A stretch of 64,000 bases of DNA from Bact-08 sp964533215 (lineage in GTDB: Bacteria > Bacteroidota > Bacteroidia > Bacteroidales > UBA932). The position numbers and the translations under genes are program-made. Positions 9,188-17,578 of the stretch are shown in pieces. Numbering within the stretch: the first letter of the stretch is position 1; each line of letters starts with the position of its first letter. The notes beneath the pieces were generated by a model. It had not been told where the DNA came from, ran no database searches, and saw only the letters and a program-made list of their open reading frames with translations. The stretch covers positions 186,001-250,000 of the forward strand of contig CAZHLJ010000003.1 in NCBI GenBank assembly GCA_964533215.1. The letters are read 5' to 3'.

Positions 9188-12166
9188 TTAAATGTTTGTC
9201 TGACGTACGATTCCTTTGTTTTTACGTCCGTCTATGAATATGTATAGAGGCTCAGGGAAAGTGACCTGGCGGAAGTATTTGCTCTCATATGAAGCCTCCA
9301 TTGCATTAAGCCGGCCTATATCGAACCGTCCGTCTCCCATATATGGGTTTATGGTTAGGTAGCCGATACCAAAAGAGGTGAGGTTTTGAAAAAAATGGGT
9401 GCCTTCGCTAGGTTCTACACGGAAATCCTTTAGTCCACACTCAACAATTACCTTGGACTCAGATATATTTGGCCACTTTATTGGAATTCCAAGCCACGGG
9501 TCGCTTGTTCCCCAACGGCCGGGACCAACCAGAACATAATGTCTCTTTAACTTTCTCATCCTGTCATTATATTCATCTATCTCATCAACCATCTCCTGAG
9601 TATGAGCACTATCAAATGCATCTTGCTTTACGTAAATGATATCAGTGATACCGTCAATGCAACCAACGCCTAAAGCCCTTTGAGCGTAAATTAAGGATTC
9701 TTCGGTATTGATATGTTCCCAGTCCAAAGATTTATTATCCTGACTGTCTGTTATCTGGCGGATCTGGAGGAAGTTGAATATAACATCTTGCCCTGCAGGG
9801 ACATCCATATTGACTGCAAATTCAATTTCAACGGCTGAACGCATCTCTTGCTGGCTTAGTTCCAGAATATCGCTTATCATTCCAGCCAAAGGCATTGTGT
9901 CATGCTTGAGTATATGGGCAAAAGTTATGATTTTCCTTCCATCCTCAAAATTGCTGTCTGTTATCATCTGGCTTTGCATATCCCATGTAGATGCAACAAA
10001 GTTCATATTCCTGAAATCTTTAACCTGATTTATGTCGAACTTCTGAAGATTTATTGAATCATCAATAGAAGTCTTGAACTCTTCCGGTTTAAGATTTAGG
10101 GCGTACATGACATTCTGAGTGTCTCTTAGAGCCAGTTGAGGTGTGGAAAGCTGAAGTATATGCTTTGGGTATTTTGGAGAAAAACGCAGGGTCTTGCCTC
10201 CCTCTACAACCAATTTTCCTAGTCCGAAAGCCATGTTCACTATTCCATCCTCAGGTTTTTCAGAGCCGATTGGATAGAAGTTCGTAGATCTGGCAACTCC
10301 AGAGATGGTCGGTAAAAAGTAGCCTTTGTCCTCAGTGCCGCAAACATCCTGGATAACAATCGCCATCTTCTCCTCGCTTATCAGGTTAGAGGTTGCCTGG
10401 ATATATGCCCGGCTGGAGGCAAAAAAAATCGATGCATACACGCTCTTGATAGCCTTGCCGAGCAACCTCAGCATCTGATCCTCATTCTGCGTCAGAGGAA
10501 TCATATATGTGGTATATATGCCGGCAAATGGTTGGTAATGCGAGTCTTCAAGTTTAGAGCTGGAGCGTACTGCCAAAGGCCCTGTGGCATATTTAAGATA
10601 TACCCTAAGATCTGATACCAACTGTTCCGGAAGACGGGAGCTTACGAATTCAGACAATATCTCTTCATCGGAAATATCAGATTTAATTACGTATTGCAGG
10701 CCGTTCAGTCGGATAAACTCATCGAAATAGTCTGTGGCAACAACTACCGTACGAGGGATGAGAATTTTAACACCGGGGTATTTGTTAAGCAAGCTATACT
10801 TCTCAAGCATACTGTTTATAAAGGCAAGTCCCCTAGCTTTTCCGCCGAGCGATCCGTCTCCCAGCCTTGCAAACCATATGTACTGGCTATATGAGTTGGC
10901 ATTGAAACGGGCAACAACACCATGACCAAGCAATATACGATAGTCTATTATTGCCGTTACTATGTATTGCCTCAGGTCGTCGATAGTCTTGAAGTGACTT
11001 TCGTGGGCAGCCTTCATCTTGTTGGCAAGGGTGAAAAGACCTCGTGAGTACATCCATTTAGAAAGACGGTTTCTTGAAGCATGGTATAGCAGCACATCTT
11101 CCGGGATCTCCATCACCAGATGCTGCAAGTCCTTTAGATCTTTTGCTCTGCCAATAATCTCACCGGTGGTGAGATTTCTGAAAACAAAGTCACCAAAGAC
11201 AAAATCCTCACTTATGTAGTCACTTAGTTCCAGCAAAAGAGTTTTCGAGTGTTTTAGAATGAACCCGACTCCAAGTTGCTGAGCTGTTTCCCTTACACTC
11301 TCCTGCGAAGATTGCAGCAGGAAAGGAAGATGCGGATCGTCACTCTTTATTTTCTTGCACAAGTCTATGCCTGCATCCAATTTTTCACTGGCAGCAGGAT
11401 CGTTTTTGTGTATAATGAATCCTACATCGGAAATTACTCCAAGAAGGTTCTGTTTATAGCGTTCATAAAGCAAAACAGCCTCGTCCCAGTTTGTAGCAAG
11501 CAGGATTTTAGGTCTGGCCCTCTTACGCAGTTTTTGTTGCTGTTCATTAAGGGCCTCTTTAAGGAATTCTGCACTTTGCTGTAAGACAAGTTTGTAAATA
11601 GCAGGAAGATAGGTCGAATAGAATCTTACTGAGTCTTCTACCAGAAGAATGGACTGGACTCCGGCACCTAAAATGTCGTCATCTGCATTAAGCCTGTCTT
11701 CAAACAGTTTTATTATTGCCAGGATAAGGTCTGCATTTCCATGCCAACTGAAAATATGGTCAATACAAGAGCAGTCTTCATTTTCAATTATCCTTGAGAG
11801 CTCTTTTGAAAAGTTGGTGAGCAGTACAAAAGGTATGTCTGGAAGGTCTTGCTTTACCTGCTTGGAAAAGCTGAATACATCCATCTCACCGACATTGTAC
11901 ATGCTTATTATCAGGTCAAAATCATCTTCCTCTTCCAGAAGCCTCAGAGCATCAACAGAAGATGTCACCCATGTAAATGTGGGTGGATTGCTAAGGTTCA
12001 GGTCTACATACTCCTTGTATATCTGCGATTCAATGCGTCCATCCTCTTCAAGGGTATATGCATCATAGCTGCTGCAGATCATCAGGATTTTCCTGATACG
12101 TATCTGCATAAGAGTCTTGTAGTTGATTCTAGATACTTTAGTGCTGATATTTCGGCTAAGAGGCAT
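9188..12166 (-). CDS. Receiver-like / PPDK N-terminal (PEP-synthase-like ATP-grasp) fusion protein
   Basis: A 992-aa cytosolic protein. The N-terminal third has two response-regulator-like regions: one at about 27-165 (KILMICSSYDAY, then DFDLIISMYNVGEMD) and one at about 175-330 (SILLVEDSVRFYST, LLGVISDVGF, with the D of ISDVG in the phospho-acceptor position). The remainder contains the pyruvate-phosphate-dikinase N-terminal domain (about 430-780): LGGKARGLAF, then AVRSSSKLEDS, the nucleotide-binding RSS motif. I see no phosphohistidine swivelling domain (no GGxTSHA) and no PEP-binding barrel, so it cannot be an ordinary PEP synthase or PPDK. The end has a conserved GPGRWGTSDPWLGIP motif. 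It is probably a signalling or phosphotransfer protein; its function is unknown. A second possible start is the Met at residue 20 (12109). Confidence 0.8.
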   Translation of the reverse strand: MPLSRNISTKVSRINYKTLMQIRIRKILMICSSYDAYTLEEDGRIESQIYKEYVDLNLSNPPTFTWVTSSVDALRLLEEEDDFDLIISMYNVGEMDVFSFSKQVKQDLPDIPFVLLTNFSKELSRIIENEDCSCIDHIFSWHGNADLILAIIKLFEDRLNADDDILGAGVQSILLVEDSVRFYSTYLPAIYKLVLQQSAEFLKEALNEQQQKLRKRARPKILLATNWDEAVLLYERYKQNLLGVISDVGFIIHKNDPAASEKLDAGIDLCKKIKSDDPHLPFLLQSSQESVRETAQQLGVGFILKHSKTLLLELSDYISEDFVFGDFVFRNLTTGEIIGRAKDLKDLQHLVMEIPEDVLLYHASRNRLSKWMYSRGLFTLANKMKAAHESHFKTIDDLRQYIVTAIIDYRILLGHGVVARFNANSYSQYIWFARLGDGSLGGKARGLAFINSMLEKYSLLNKYPGVKILIPRTVVVATDYFDEFIRLNGLQYVIKSDISDEEILSEFVSSRLPEQLVSDLRVYLKYATGPLAVRSSSKLEDSHYQPFAGIYTTYMIPLTQNEDQMLRLLGKAIKSVYASIFFASSRAYIQATSNLISEEKMAIVIQDVCGTEDKGYFLPTISGVARSTNFYPIGSEKPEDGIVNMAFGLGKLVVEGGKTLRFSPKYPKHILQLSTPQLALRDTQNVMYALNLKPEEFKTSIDDSINLQKFDINQVKDFRNMNFVASTWDMQSQMITDSNFEDGRKIITFAHILKHDTMPLAGMISDILELSQQEMRSAVEIEFAVNMDVPAGQDVIFNFLQIRQITDSQDNKSLDWEHINTEESLIYAQRALGVGCIDGITDIIYVKQDAFDSAHTQEMVDEIDEYNDRMRKLKRHYVLVGPGRWGTSDPWLGIPIKWPNISESKVIVECGLKDFRVEPSEGTHFFQNLTSFGIGYLTINPYMGDGRFDIGRLNAMEASYESKYFRQVTFPEPLYIFIDGRKNKGIVRQTNI

Positions 12167-12189
12167 GGGATTGCTTTGTTTTGATTATA

Positions 12190-13035
12190 TTACTTCCGGT
12201 AATCGTAAAATCCTATTCCGGTCTTTCTGCCCAATTGCTTTGCACGGACCATTTTACGCAGTAGAGGATGCGGTCTGTACTTGGAATCACCATACTCGTT
12301 GTAAAGCACCTCCATAATTGCCAGACAGACGTCAAGTCCTATAAGGTCTCCAAGTGCCAAGGGGCCCATAGGATGGTTGGCTCCAAGTTTCATTGCCTCG
12401 TCAATCTCATCGCGTGAGGCTACTCCATCTGCGAGAATTCCTATACCTTCATTTACCAGAGGAATAAGAATCCGGTTAACAACAAAACCAGGCGCCTCAT
12501 TTACACTGACTGGGGTTTTGCCCATCTCTCTTGCGATGTTGGCAACCAATTCTGCAACCTCAGGCGATGTCAGCTGACCTTTTATAATTTCCACCAGCTT
12601 CATTACCGGTGCCGGGTTAAAAAAATGCATACCAACAACCTTGTCGGCCCTTTTTGTAGATGCGGCAATCTCAGTAATAGAGAGTGAAGAGGTGTTTGAA
12701 GCAAGTATAGTCTCAGGTTTGCAGATTGAATCCAAAGTTTTGAATACTTCATGTTTAAGAGACATCTCCTCTAAAACGGCTTCAATTACCAGATCTGCAT
12801 CAGAACATGAGTCGTAAGAGATGGTCTCTGTAATTTTGGATATGATCTCATTCATTCTATGAAGCTCCATCTTCCCTTTCTCAACCAGTTTAGATAGGTT
12901 GTTGTGAATGTTATTGTGGCCAATAAGAAGTTCACTTTCCGATATTCCCTTCATTACCACATTGAAACCCGACTGGGCAAAAGCAAGCACTATACCGCTT
13001 CCCATGGTTCCTGTACCAATAACGCAAATTTTCAT
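12190..13035 (-). CDS. hbd: 3-hydroxybutyryl-CoA dehydrogenase
   Basis: An NAD(P)-dependent 3-hydroxyacyl-CoA dehydrogenase of 281 aa, the short monofunctional form. The Rossmann motif GTGTMG is at residues 7-12. S116 lies in ASNTSS, and the catalytic His-Glu pair is H137 (GMHFFNPAPVMKLVE) and E149. It interconverts acetoacetyl-CoA and 3-hydroxybutyryl-CoA. It lies 26 bp downstream of the crotonase gene on the same strand, so the pair is probably an operon linking crotonyl-CoA to acetoacetyl-CoA. This fits the lysine-fermentation genes at the right end of the window, which yield C4 CoA esters. Confidence 0.92.
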   Translation of the reverse strand: MKICVIGTGTMGSGIVLAFAQSGFNVVMKGISESELLIGHNNIHNNLSKLVEKGKMELHRMNEIISKITETISYDSCSDADLVIEAVLEEMSLKHEVFKTLDSICKPETILASNTSSLSITEIAASTKRADKVVGMHFFNPAPVMKLVEIIKGQLTSPEVAELVANIAREMGKTPVSVNEAPGFVVNRILIPLVNEGIGILADGVASRDEIDEAMKLGANHPMGPLALGDLIGLDVCLAIMEVLYNEYGDSKYRPHPLLRKMVRAKQLGRKTGIGFYDYRK

Positions 13036-13061
13036 ATTGTAAGTTTATCTATTATAGTTTA

Positions 13062-13841
13062 TTATCTATTGTTGAATGTTGGTTTTTGCTTGTTGATGAA
13101 CGCTTTCATACCATCTTTCTGATCCTGAGTGGAAAAACATTTAGCAAAAACATCTGTCTCATGATTTATCGAGCTCTCAGCATCGTGGTTCAGTCCATAT
13201 TCAATGGCCTCTTTTGTATATTTTATGGCAATTGGGGCTTTTGATGCAATAGTGGAAGCCATAAGCATGGTTTTTTCAATTAGCTCTTCTGCTTTTGTCA
13301 CCTGATTTACAAGACCGATTTCCAGAGCCTCGGCAGCATTTATTACATTCCCTGTAAAGAGAAGCTCCTTAGCCTTTCCTAAGCCGACAATTCTAGGAAG
13401 ACGGTAAGTTGCAGAGAAGCCGGTTGTAATGCCAAGTCCCACTTCCGGCTGTCCGAATTTTGCATTTTCAGATGCAATTCTGATATCGCAGGATATTGCA
13501 AGCTCGCATCCTCCACCTAATGTGAAGCCGTTGATTGCTGCAATTACAGGTTTTGAAAGTGTCTCAATCTTTCTGAAAACCATAGCACCAAAATCACCAA
13601 ATTCCTTACCTTGGGCAGGGTTCAGGTCTGCCATCTCAGTTATGTCAGCTCCTGCAACAAAGGCCCTTCCTTCACCAGTAATTATCAATACGAATATGTC
13701 TGAATCCTTTTCAATTTCATCCAATGCGAAGTTCAACTCAGTTAAAAGTGAAGTCGTCAGAGCATTGAGAGTTGCGGGATTGTTGATTTTGATTGTACAT
13801 ACATGATCTTCAGTAGATACAATGAGTTGTTTGAATTCCAT
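13062..13841 (-). CDS. crt: Enoyl-CoA hydratase / crotonase
   Basis: A 259-aa crotonase-fold enzyme. It has the oxyanion-hole region GRAFVAGADI (about 59-68) and both catalytic glutamates of hydratases, E113 in GGGCELAISCD and E133 in FGQPEVGLGI, so it should be an active hydratase (crotonyl-CoA to 3-hydroxybutyryl-CoA). It is followed by hbd on the same strand. A TATTTTTG -7 box on the minus strand (plus 13871-13878) lies about 30 bp upstream of the start and could be its promoter, back to back with the pheA leader promoter. Confidence 0.92.
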   Translation of the reverse strand: MEFKQLIVSTEDHVCTIKINNPATLNALTTSLLTELNFALDEIEKDSDIFVLIITGEGRAFVAGADITEMADLNPAQGKEFGDFGAMVFRKIETLSKPVIAAINGFTLGGGCELAISCDIRIASENAKFGQPEVGLGITTGFSATYRLPRIVGLGKAKELLFTGNVINAAEALEIGLVNQVTKAEELIEKTMLMASTIASKAPIAIKYTKEAIEYGLNHDAESSINHETDVFAKCFSTQDQKDGMKAFINKQKPTFNNR

Positions 13842-13901
13842 ATCTATTTTTTAGTGAAACCTTTCTATTACAAAAATATAATAATAATTCAATAAATTAT
13901 T

Positions 13902-13909
13902 TAATTTTG
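13902..13909 (+). promoter_or_regulatory. -7 promoter box for the pheA leader
   Basis: TAATTTTG matches TAnnTTTG exactly. The leader-peptide ATG follows only 4 bp later, so the transcript would start at or within a few bases of the start codon. No clear -33 TTTG is seen in the A/T-rich sequence upstream. Confidence 0.55.
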
Positions 13910-13913
13910 CGGC

Positions 13914-13994
13914 ATGATGAAATCTACCAATACATATTTTTTCTTCTTTTTCTTTTCCTTTTGCAAGCAGGAGAGACCAATATGTTATTGTTAA
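13914..13994 (+). CDS. pheL: Phenylalanine-rich leader peptide of the pheA attenuator
   Basis: A 26-codon ORF starting ATG ATG. After MMKSTNTY come six consecutive Phe codons (TTT TTC TTC TTT TTC TTT, 13938-13955), then Ser and a seventh Phe (13959-13961); the rest is CKQERPICYC and a TAA stop at 13992-13994. Seven Phe in eight codons directly upstream of a prephenate dehydratase gene, with a terminator and a competing antiterminator in between, is the hallmark of a phenylalanine attenuation leader. A ribosome stalled on the Phe codons would leave 13973-13989 free; a ribosome reaching the stop codon would cover it. Confidence 0.88.
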   Translation: MMKSTNTYFFFFFFSFCKQERPICYC

Positions 13995-14025
13995 CGTAAT
14001 AAATAAATAATAACCTAAAGGTCTC
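13973..14025 (+). promoter_or_regulatory. Antiterminator pairing of the pheA attenuator
   Basis: GAGACC (13973-13978) is complementary to GGTCTC (14020-14025), and GTTATT (13984-13989) to AATAAC (14009-14014), in nested order with a symmetric 5-nt/5-nt internal loop. GGTCTC is also part of the left arm of the terminator hairpin, so the two structures exclude each other. The left strands lie inside the last part of the leader ORF, where a ribosome at the stop codon would mask them. Confidence 0.75.
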
Positions 14026-14045
14026 GAAGTTCGAGGCCTTTTTTT
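14017..14045 (+). terminator. Attenuator terminator upstream of pheA
   Basis: An 11-bp stem AAAGGTCTCGA / TCGAGGCCTTT (one T-G wobble) with a 3-nt loop AGT, followed by a T run, ending 9 bp before the pheA start codon. Its position between the leader ORF and the structural gene identifies it as a conditional terminator. Confidence 0.88.
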
Positions 14046-14053
14046 ATGTCAAA

Positions 14054-14956
14054 ATGAAAGAGATGGAAAATCGCACAAAAAGTGAATCAAACCAAACAGT
14101 AAGTGTAGCAATACAGGGAGGTTTCGGAGCATTTCATGAAATTGCCGCAAAAAAATTCTTTTGTAACAACCTTATTACAATAGTTCCTTGTGATACATTT
14201 GCCGACCTGTTTGAGGAGCTTCGTCAGAAAAAGGTTGATTGTGGGATTGTTGCAATTGAAAACTCTGTAGCAGGGAGTCTGCTCCAGAATCATGCTTTTC
14301 TTAGTGAAAGCAGGCTTCCGATTGTAGGGGAACAATATATAAGAGTAGTACAGAATCTTATCGCTCTTCCGGGGCAATCTATTGACGATATAAAGGAGAT
14401 ACATTCTCACCCGGTTGCAATCCAACAGTGCCATCTCTTTCTTAATGAACTTAGAAAGAGGGGTGTAAGAATGGTAGATTCCTTGGATACAGCGTTAAGC
14501 GCAAAATTAATACGGGAAGAGAATCTGATGGGAGTTGGTGCATTGGCAAGCGATCTGGCTGCTGAAATGTATAACCTGGAAATAATCAAGGCGGGAGTTG
14601 AAGACAACAAGAGAAACTTCACGAGGTTCATGATTGTGGCAGAAAGCGAGAAGGTGAAACGTCTGGCAAAGATTGCCGACAGAAAGATAAACAAAGCATC
14701 TATATGCTTTTCGCTTCCACACCAGCAAGGTAAACTCTCACATGTGCTGTCCGTACTTTCCATATATAACATGAACCTAACCAAAATCCAGTCCCTGCCG
14801 ATCGTTGGAGTGGAGTGGGAGTATCTGTTCTATGTAGACCTTATTTTCAGTGATCATAAACGCTATAATCAGGCATTGGATGCTATAAGACCCCTTATAG
14901 AGAATCTTCAGATACTTGGTGAGTACCAGAACGGAGAGCAGCCTGCCCAGGAATGA
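14054..14956 (+). CDS. pheA: Prephenate dehydratase
   Basis: Monofunctional prephenate dehydratase (300 aa): converts prephenate to phenylpyruvate in phenylalanine biosynthesis. The catalytic domain occupies about 1-200, including the GxxxEIAAKKFF start, the IENS-type motif GIVAIENSVAGS and the conserved TRF motif in NFTRFMIVAE. A regulatory ACT domain follows (about 215-290; KLSHVLSVLSIYNMNLTKIQSLP), which normally gives feedback inhibition by Phe. There is no chorismate mutase domain. Translation can start at 14054 or at the ATG three codons later (14063). Expression is predicted to be controlled by the upstream Phe leader attenuator. Confidence 0.95.
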   Translation: MKEMENRTKSESNQTVSVAIQGGFGAFHEIAAKKFFCNNLITIVPCDTFADLFEELRQKKVDCGIVAIENSVAGSLLQNHAFLSESRLPIVGEQYIRVVQNLIALPGQSIDDIKEIHSHPVAIQQCHLFLNELRKRGVRMVDSLDTALSAKLIREENLMGVGALASDLAAEMYNLEIIKAGVEDNKRNFTRFMIVAESEKVKRLAKIADRKINKASICFSLPHQQGKLSHVLSVLSIYNMNLTKIQSLPIVGVEWEYLFYVDLIFSDHKRYNQALDAIRPLIENLQILGEYQNGEQPAQE

Positions 14957-15095
14957 GTATGGTAAAATGGATTTGTAGTGGTGAAAATTATTTCTTCTGA
15001 CAGTTTTTGCCATTTTTCTTTGGCCCCTTTCTCTTTATAAAATCACTACAAATTATTATGAAGGTTGCGTACCAAACCAAACAATTGTTTTATAA

Positions 15096-15112
15096 ACTAT
15101 TTGACAAATAGT
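15096..15112. promoter_or_regulatory. 17-bp palindrome upstream of the DUF47/porin cluster
   Basis: ACTATTTGACAAATAGT is a perfect inverted repeat (8 bp each side of a central A), about 115-130 bp upstream of the first gene of the eight-gene cluster. It lies in A/T-rich DNA and is too short-looped for a terminator, so it may be an operator. A TAAATTTG box (15196-15203) about 25 bp before the likely start codon could be the -7 element. The rest of the 14957-15227 gap holds nothing else I recognise. Confidence 0.35.
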
Positions 15113-15227
15113 GTTTTATAAATATTTATAACACACATAATTTGTTATTATATTATTCGATTTGATAATTTACCCAATCAGTCCCTTTTTTTTTATAAAT
15201 TTGGGAAAGATAGTATCAATCAATAAT

Positions 15228-15881
15228 ATGAGTATGTTTAAAATTAACCAGACCAATCAGACCATAAAGAATATTGACAAGTTTTATGATACCATTGATA
15301 AAGGATTGTTAGTATTTAAAGAGGGTGTGAGAAATTATCTTTATGGAAACCTGACCCTTTTTGAAGAAAATCTCTCTGAAATGGCAAAACTGGAGAGTGA
15401 AGCAAATTATCTCAGAAGAGAGATTGTTGCTTCTGTGCATACAATGTCTTTCATGTCACAGATGAGAGGGGATATACTTAAGTTATTGGAAAGAATGGAC
15501 AATATCGTAGATATTCTAAACAACAGCCTCTCTCAGTTGGAAATAGAAATACCTCATATTCCCACAGAGCTGAATCCTGATTTTGTAAAACTTACAGAAT
15601 TGTCCACATTGGCCGTCGAGTGTGTTATTCCAGCTGCCAAGGCATATTTTCGCAATCCTGACTCCATTCCTGAAAAGATAAACCGAGTCTATTTTTATGA
15701 GGAGGAGACAGAAAGGCAGTCTAAAACTATAAAAAGAAAGGTTTTCCATGACATGCCTCAGTTAAAACTCAGTGAAAAATTTCATCTTAGATATTTCGCA
15801 CTTCATATAGAGACACTTTCGGAGTCGGCTGAAAAAGCAGCTGACTTGCTATCCATTATGGCATTAAAACGCAACTTCTGA
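15228..15881 (+). CDS. PhoU-like DUF47 family protein
   Basis: An all-helical cytosolic protein of the TIGR00153/DUF47 (PhoU-like) family, the same family as the two proteins at 31018 and 32821 but clearly divergent from them. I place the start at the ATG at 15228 (MSMFKINQ), giving 217 aa, the usual length; the longer frame starting at 15162 would add an atypical hydrophobic N-terminus. PhoU-like proteins modulate phosphate transport or bind metal clusters. Unlike the other two copies, this one has no Pit gene beside it: the next gene starts 1 bp after its stop and encodes a membrane-bound LuxR-type regulator. Confidence 0.8.
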   Translation: MSMFKINQTNQTIKNIDKFYDTIDKGLLVFKEGVRNYLYGNLTLFEENLSEMAKLESEANYLRREIVASVHTMSFMSQMRGDILKLLERMDNIVDILNNSLSQLEIEIPHIPTELNPDFVKLTELSTLAVECVIPAAKAYFRNPDSIPEKINRVYFYEEETERQSKTIKRKVFHDMPQLKLSEKFHLRYFALHIETLSESAEKAADLLSIMALKRNF

Positions 15882-15882
15882 C

Positions 15883-17568
15883 ATGATATTTGATATAGCA
15901 ATCATAGTGCTTTTGCTTGGTGCATGGCTCTCAATAAGAGAGTTGCCTTTGATGCTTGGGTCATCTTCATCATCGGGTGTCATACGTAAGGGCTATATTC
16001 CTTTCATAATAGTATTGTCAATGTTGCCGGCATTTAAATGCTCTTCAGATGTTGTCGGAAATATAAGTGCAGTCTCTAACCTGAGCAATCCAATAACCTT
16101 ACTTGTCATTTGTTTTGCTGCAGCTGCATCGGTGTGGATATTTTCACTCTTTTCCAAATGGACATCCATAGTTTACTCCCTTTCAGCAGCTATATATGCA
16201 GCGAACATTCATCTAGGTTCGGATGCCATACAGCCATTTTTCTGGCAAAGCTCCATCGCTTGGATTGTGTCTCCTGTATTGTCATTTTTACTCTCAATTG
16301 TTCTTTTTCAATTTTTCAGATATACTATGAGAAGAACAGGCTTGCACCTGATCGCTCTAAACAGGATATTAAGGGTTCTGCTTACACTTTCTCTGATTAT
16401 TGTCCTTTTCTCTTTTGCTGTCAATAATGGTTCAATTTTATTGGCAATGACAGCCAGTATAGATCCGCACTTAATCATAAATATTGGAGGTGCTGCGATT
16501 AATGGAGAGTTCATTACATGGATCTTTTTTCTTGTTTTAGTGCTGGCTCTCTATTTTTATCCAGTTGGAAAAATTTCGGAAAGACTTTCTATAAAATTAT
16601 TCGACATAAATACCGAAACGAGTGTTGTCATAATGATTTCTATGTCATTGGTGCTGCTGCTCTTTTCAAATAATGACATCTGTTCTATCTTTGGACTTCA
16701 AGCCACTCCCGTTTCTCCAGCTCATATAGCACTTGGCGCGATTATAGGTATTGGCTGGGTCCACAGGAACGTGAACATAGATAAGAGAGAGCTTGTAAAG
16801 TCGTGTTTGTCTGTGATAGCACTTCCGGCACTCTCTTTTGTGCTTACATCTATCGTTTTCAAGATAATTGCAGCTCAGGGTGACATAAACAGTTTAGACA
16901 TAGGTATAACCCATGCACAGAAATCTTTTGATATTACAACATTTGCCCTGTCTGCAATTCTTTTTATTTTAACCATAGTTGTAATTTACTTCTATGTATC
17001 CAAAAGCAGAACTTCTGAGCGTGCCAGATTAAAGCTTGCAGAAGACCGGAATCAGCTTAACGAGATGCAGAAGGCTCTCGTCGAACTTGAGATTAAAGTT
17101 ATTCAGAGTGAAAACAATAATCTTCACAAGAGGCTGGAGATGAAAAGGAAGGATTTAATAAACAATGCTTTGTGGATAGGCCAGCAAAGAGATTTTCTGG
17201 ATGTGCTTTCATCCGATATTCTTATGCTAAAAAGGCTTGAGAGTATTGATGAGATCAAAAACCAGATTCTCGTCATTGAGGGTAAAATAAAGGATAAAAA
17301 AGCCTTTTCGCATGAGATGAATGAGCTGTATTCGCAAGTTGAGATACTCCACAAGGATTATTCTCTAATACTGCACGAGAGGTTCCCTGATCTTACTGAG
17401 CAGGAGAGAAGGCTGGCAACACTTCTGAGGCTAGGTTTTTCTACCAAGGAGCTTGCTTCCATTATGAGCATCACGCCCAAAAGCGTTGAGGTGTGTCGTT
17501 ACCGTTTAAGAAAGAAGTTGAATTTAAATAGAGATGCAAATCTCATAAATTTCATTAAATCTCTTTAA
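15883..17568 (+). CDS. Membrane protein with C-terminal coiled coil and LuxR-type HTH
   Basis: A 561-aa protein. Residues 1 to about 375 contain roughly ten to eleven hydrophobic segments. They are followed by a charged, probably coiled-coil region (about 380-490, starting SKSRTSERARLKLAEDRNQLNEMQK). The C-terminus is a helix-turn-helix of the LuxR/GerE kind (about 500-555): LTEQERRLATLLRLGFSTKELASIM, then TPKSVEVCRYRLRKKL. This looks like a membrane-tethered transcription regulator with a transporter-like or sensory membrane part. Its place between a PhoU-like protein and a phosphate-type porin suggests that it senses an anion or the state of uptake and controls this cluster, which is an inference. 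I know no characterised homologue. Confidence 0.75.
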   Translation: MIFDIAIIVLLLGAWLSIRELPLMLGSSSSSGVIRKGYIPFIIVLSMLPAFKCSSDVVGNISAVSNLSNPITLLVICFAAAASVWIFSLFSKWTSIVYSLSAAIYAANIHLGSDAIQPFFWQSSIAWIVSPVLSFLLSIVLFQFFRYTMRRTGLHLIALNRILRVLLTLSLIIVLFSFAVNNGSILLAMTASIDPHLIINIGGAAINGEFITWIFFLVLVLALYFYPVGKISERLSIKLFDINTETSVVIMISMSLVLLLFSNNDICSIFGLQATPVSPAHIALGAIIGIGWVHRNVNIDKRELVKSCLSVIALPALSFVLTSIVFKIIAAQGDINSLDIGITHAQKSFDITTFALSAILFILTIVVIYFYVSKSRTSERARLKLAEDRNQLNEMQKALVELEIKVIQSENNNLHKRLEMKRKDLINNALWIGQQRDFLDVLSSDILMLKRLESIDEIKNQILVIEGKIKDKKAFSHEMNELYSQVEILHKDYSLILHERFPDLTEQERRLATLLRLGFSTKELASIMSITPKSVEVCRYRLRKKLNLNRDANLINFIKSL

Positions 17569-17578
17569 CCTTATTAAT

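Noticed and set aside
15162..15227. Longer N-terminus for the first DUF47 protein
   Set aside because: The added residues are hydrophobic and unlike the family; the ATG at 15228 gives the family length.
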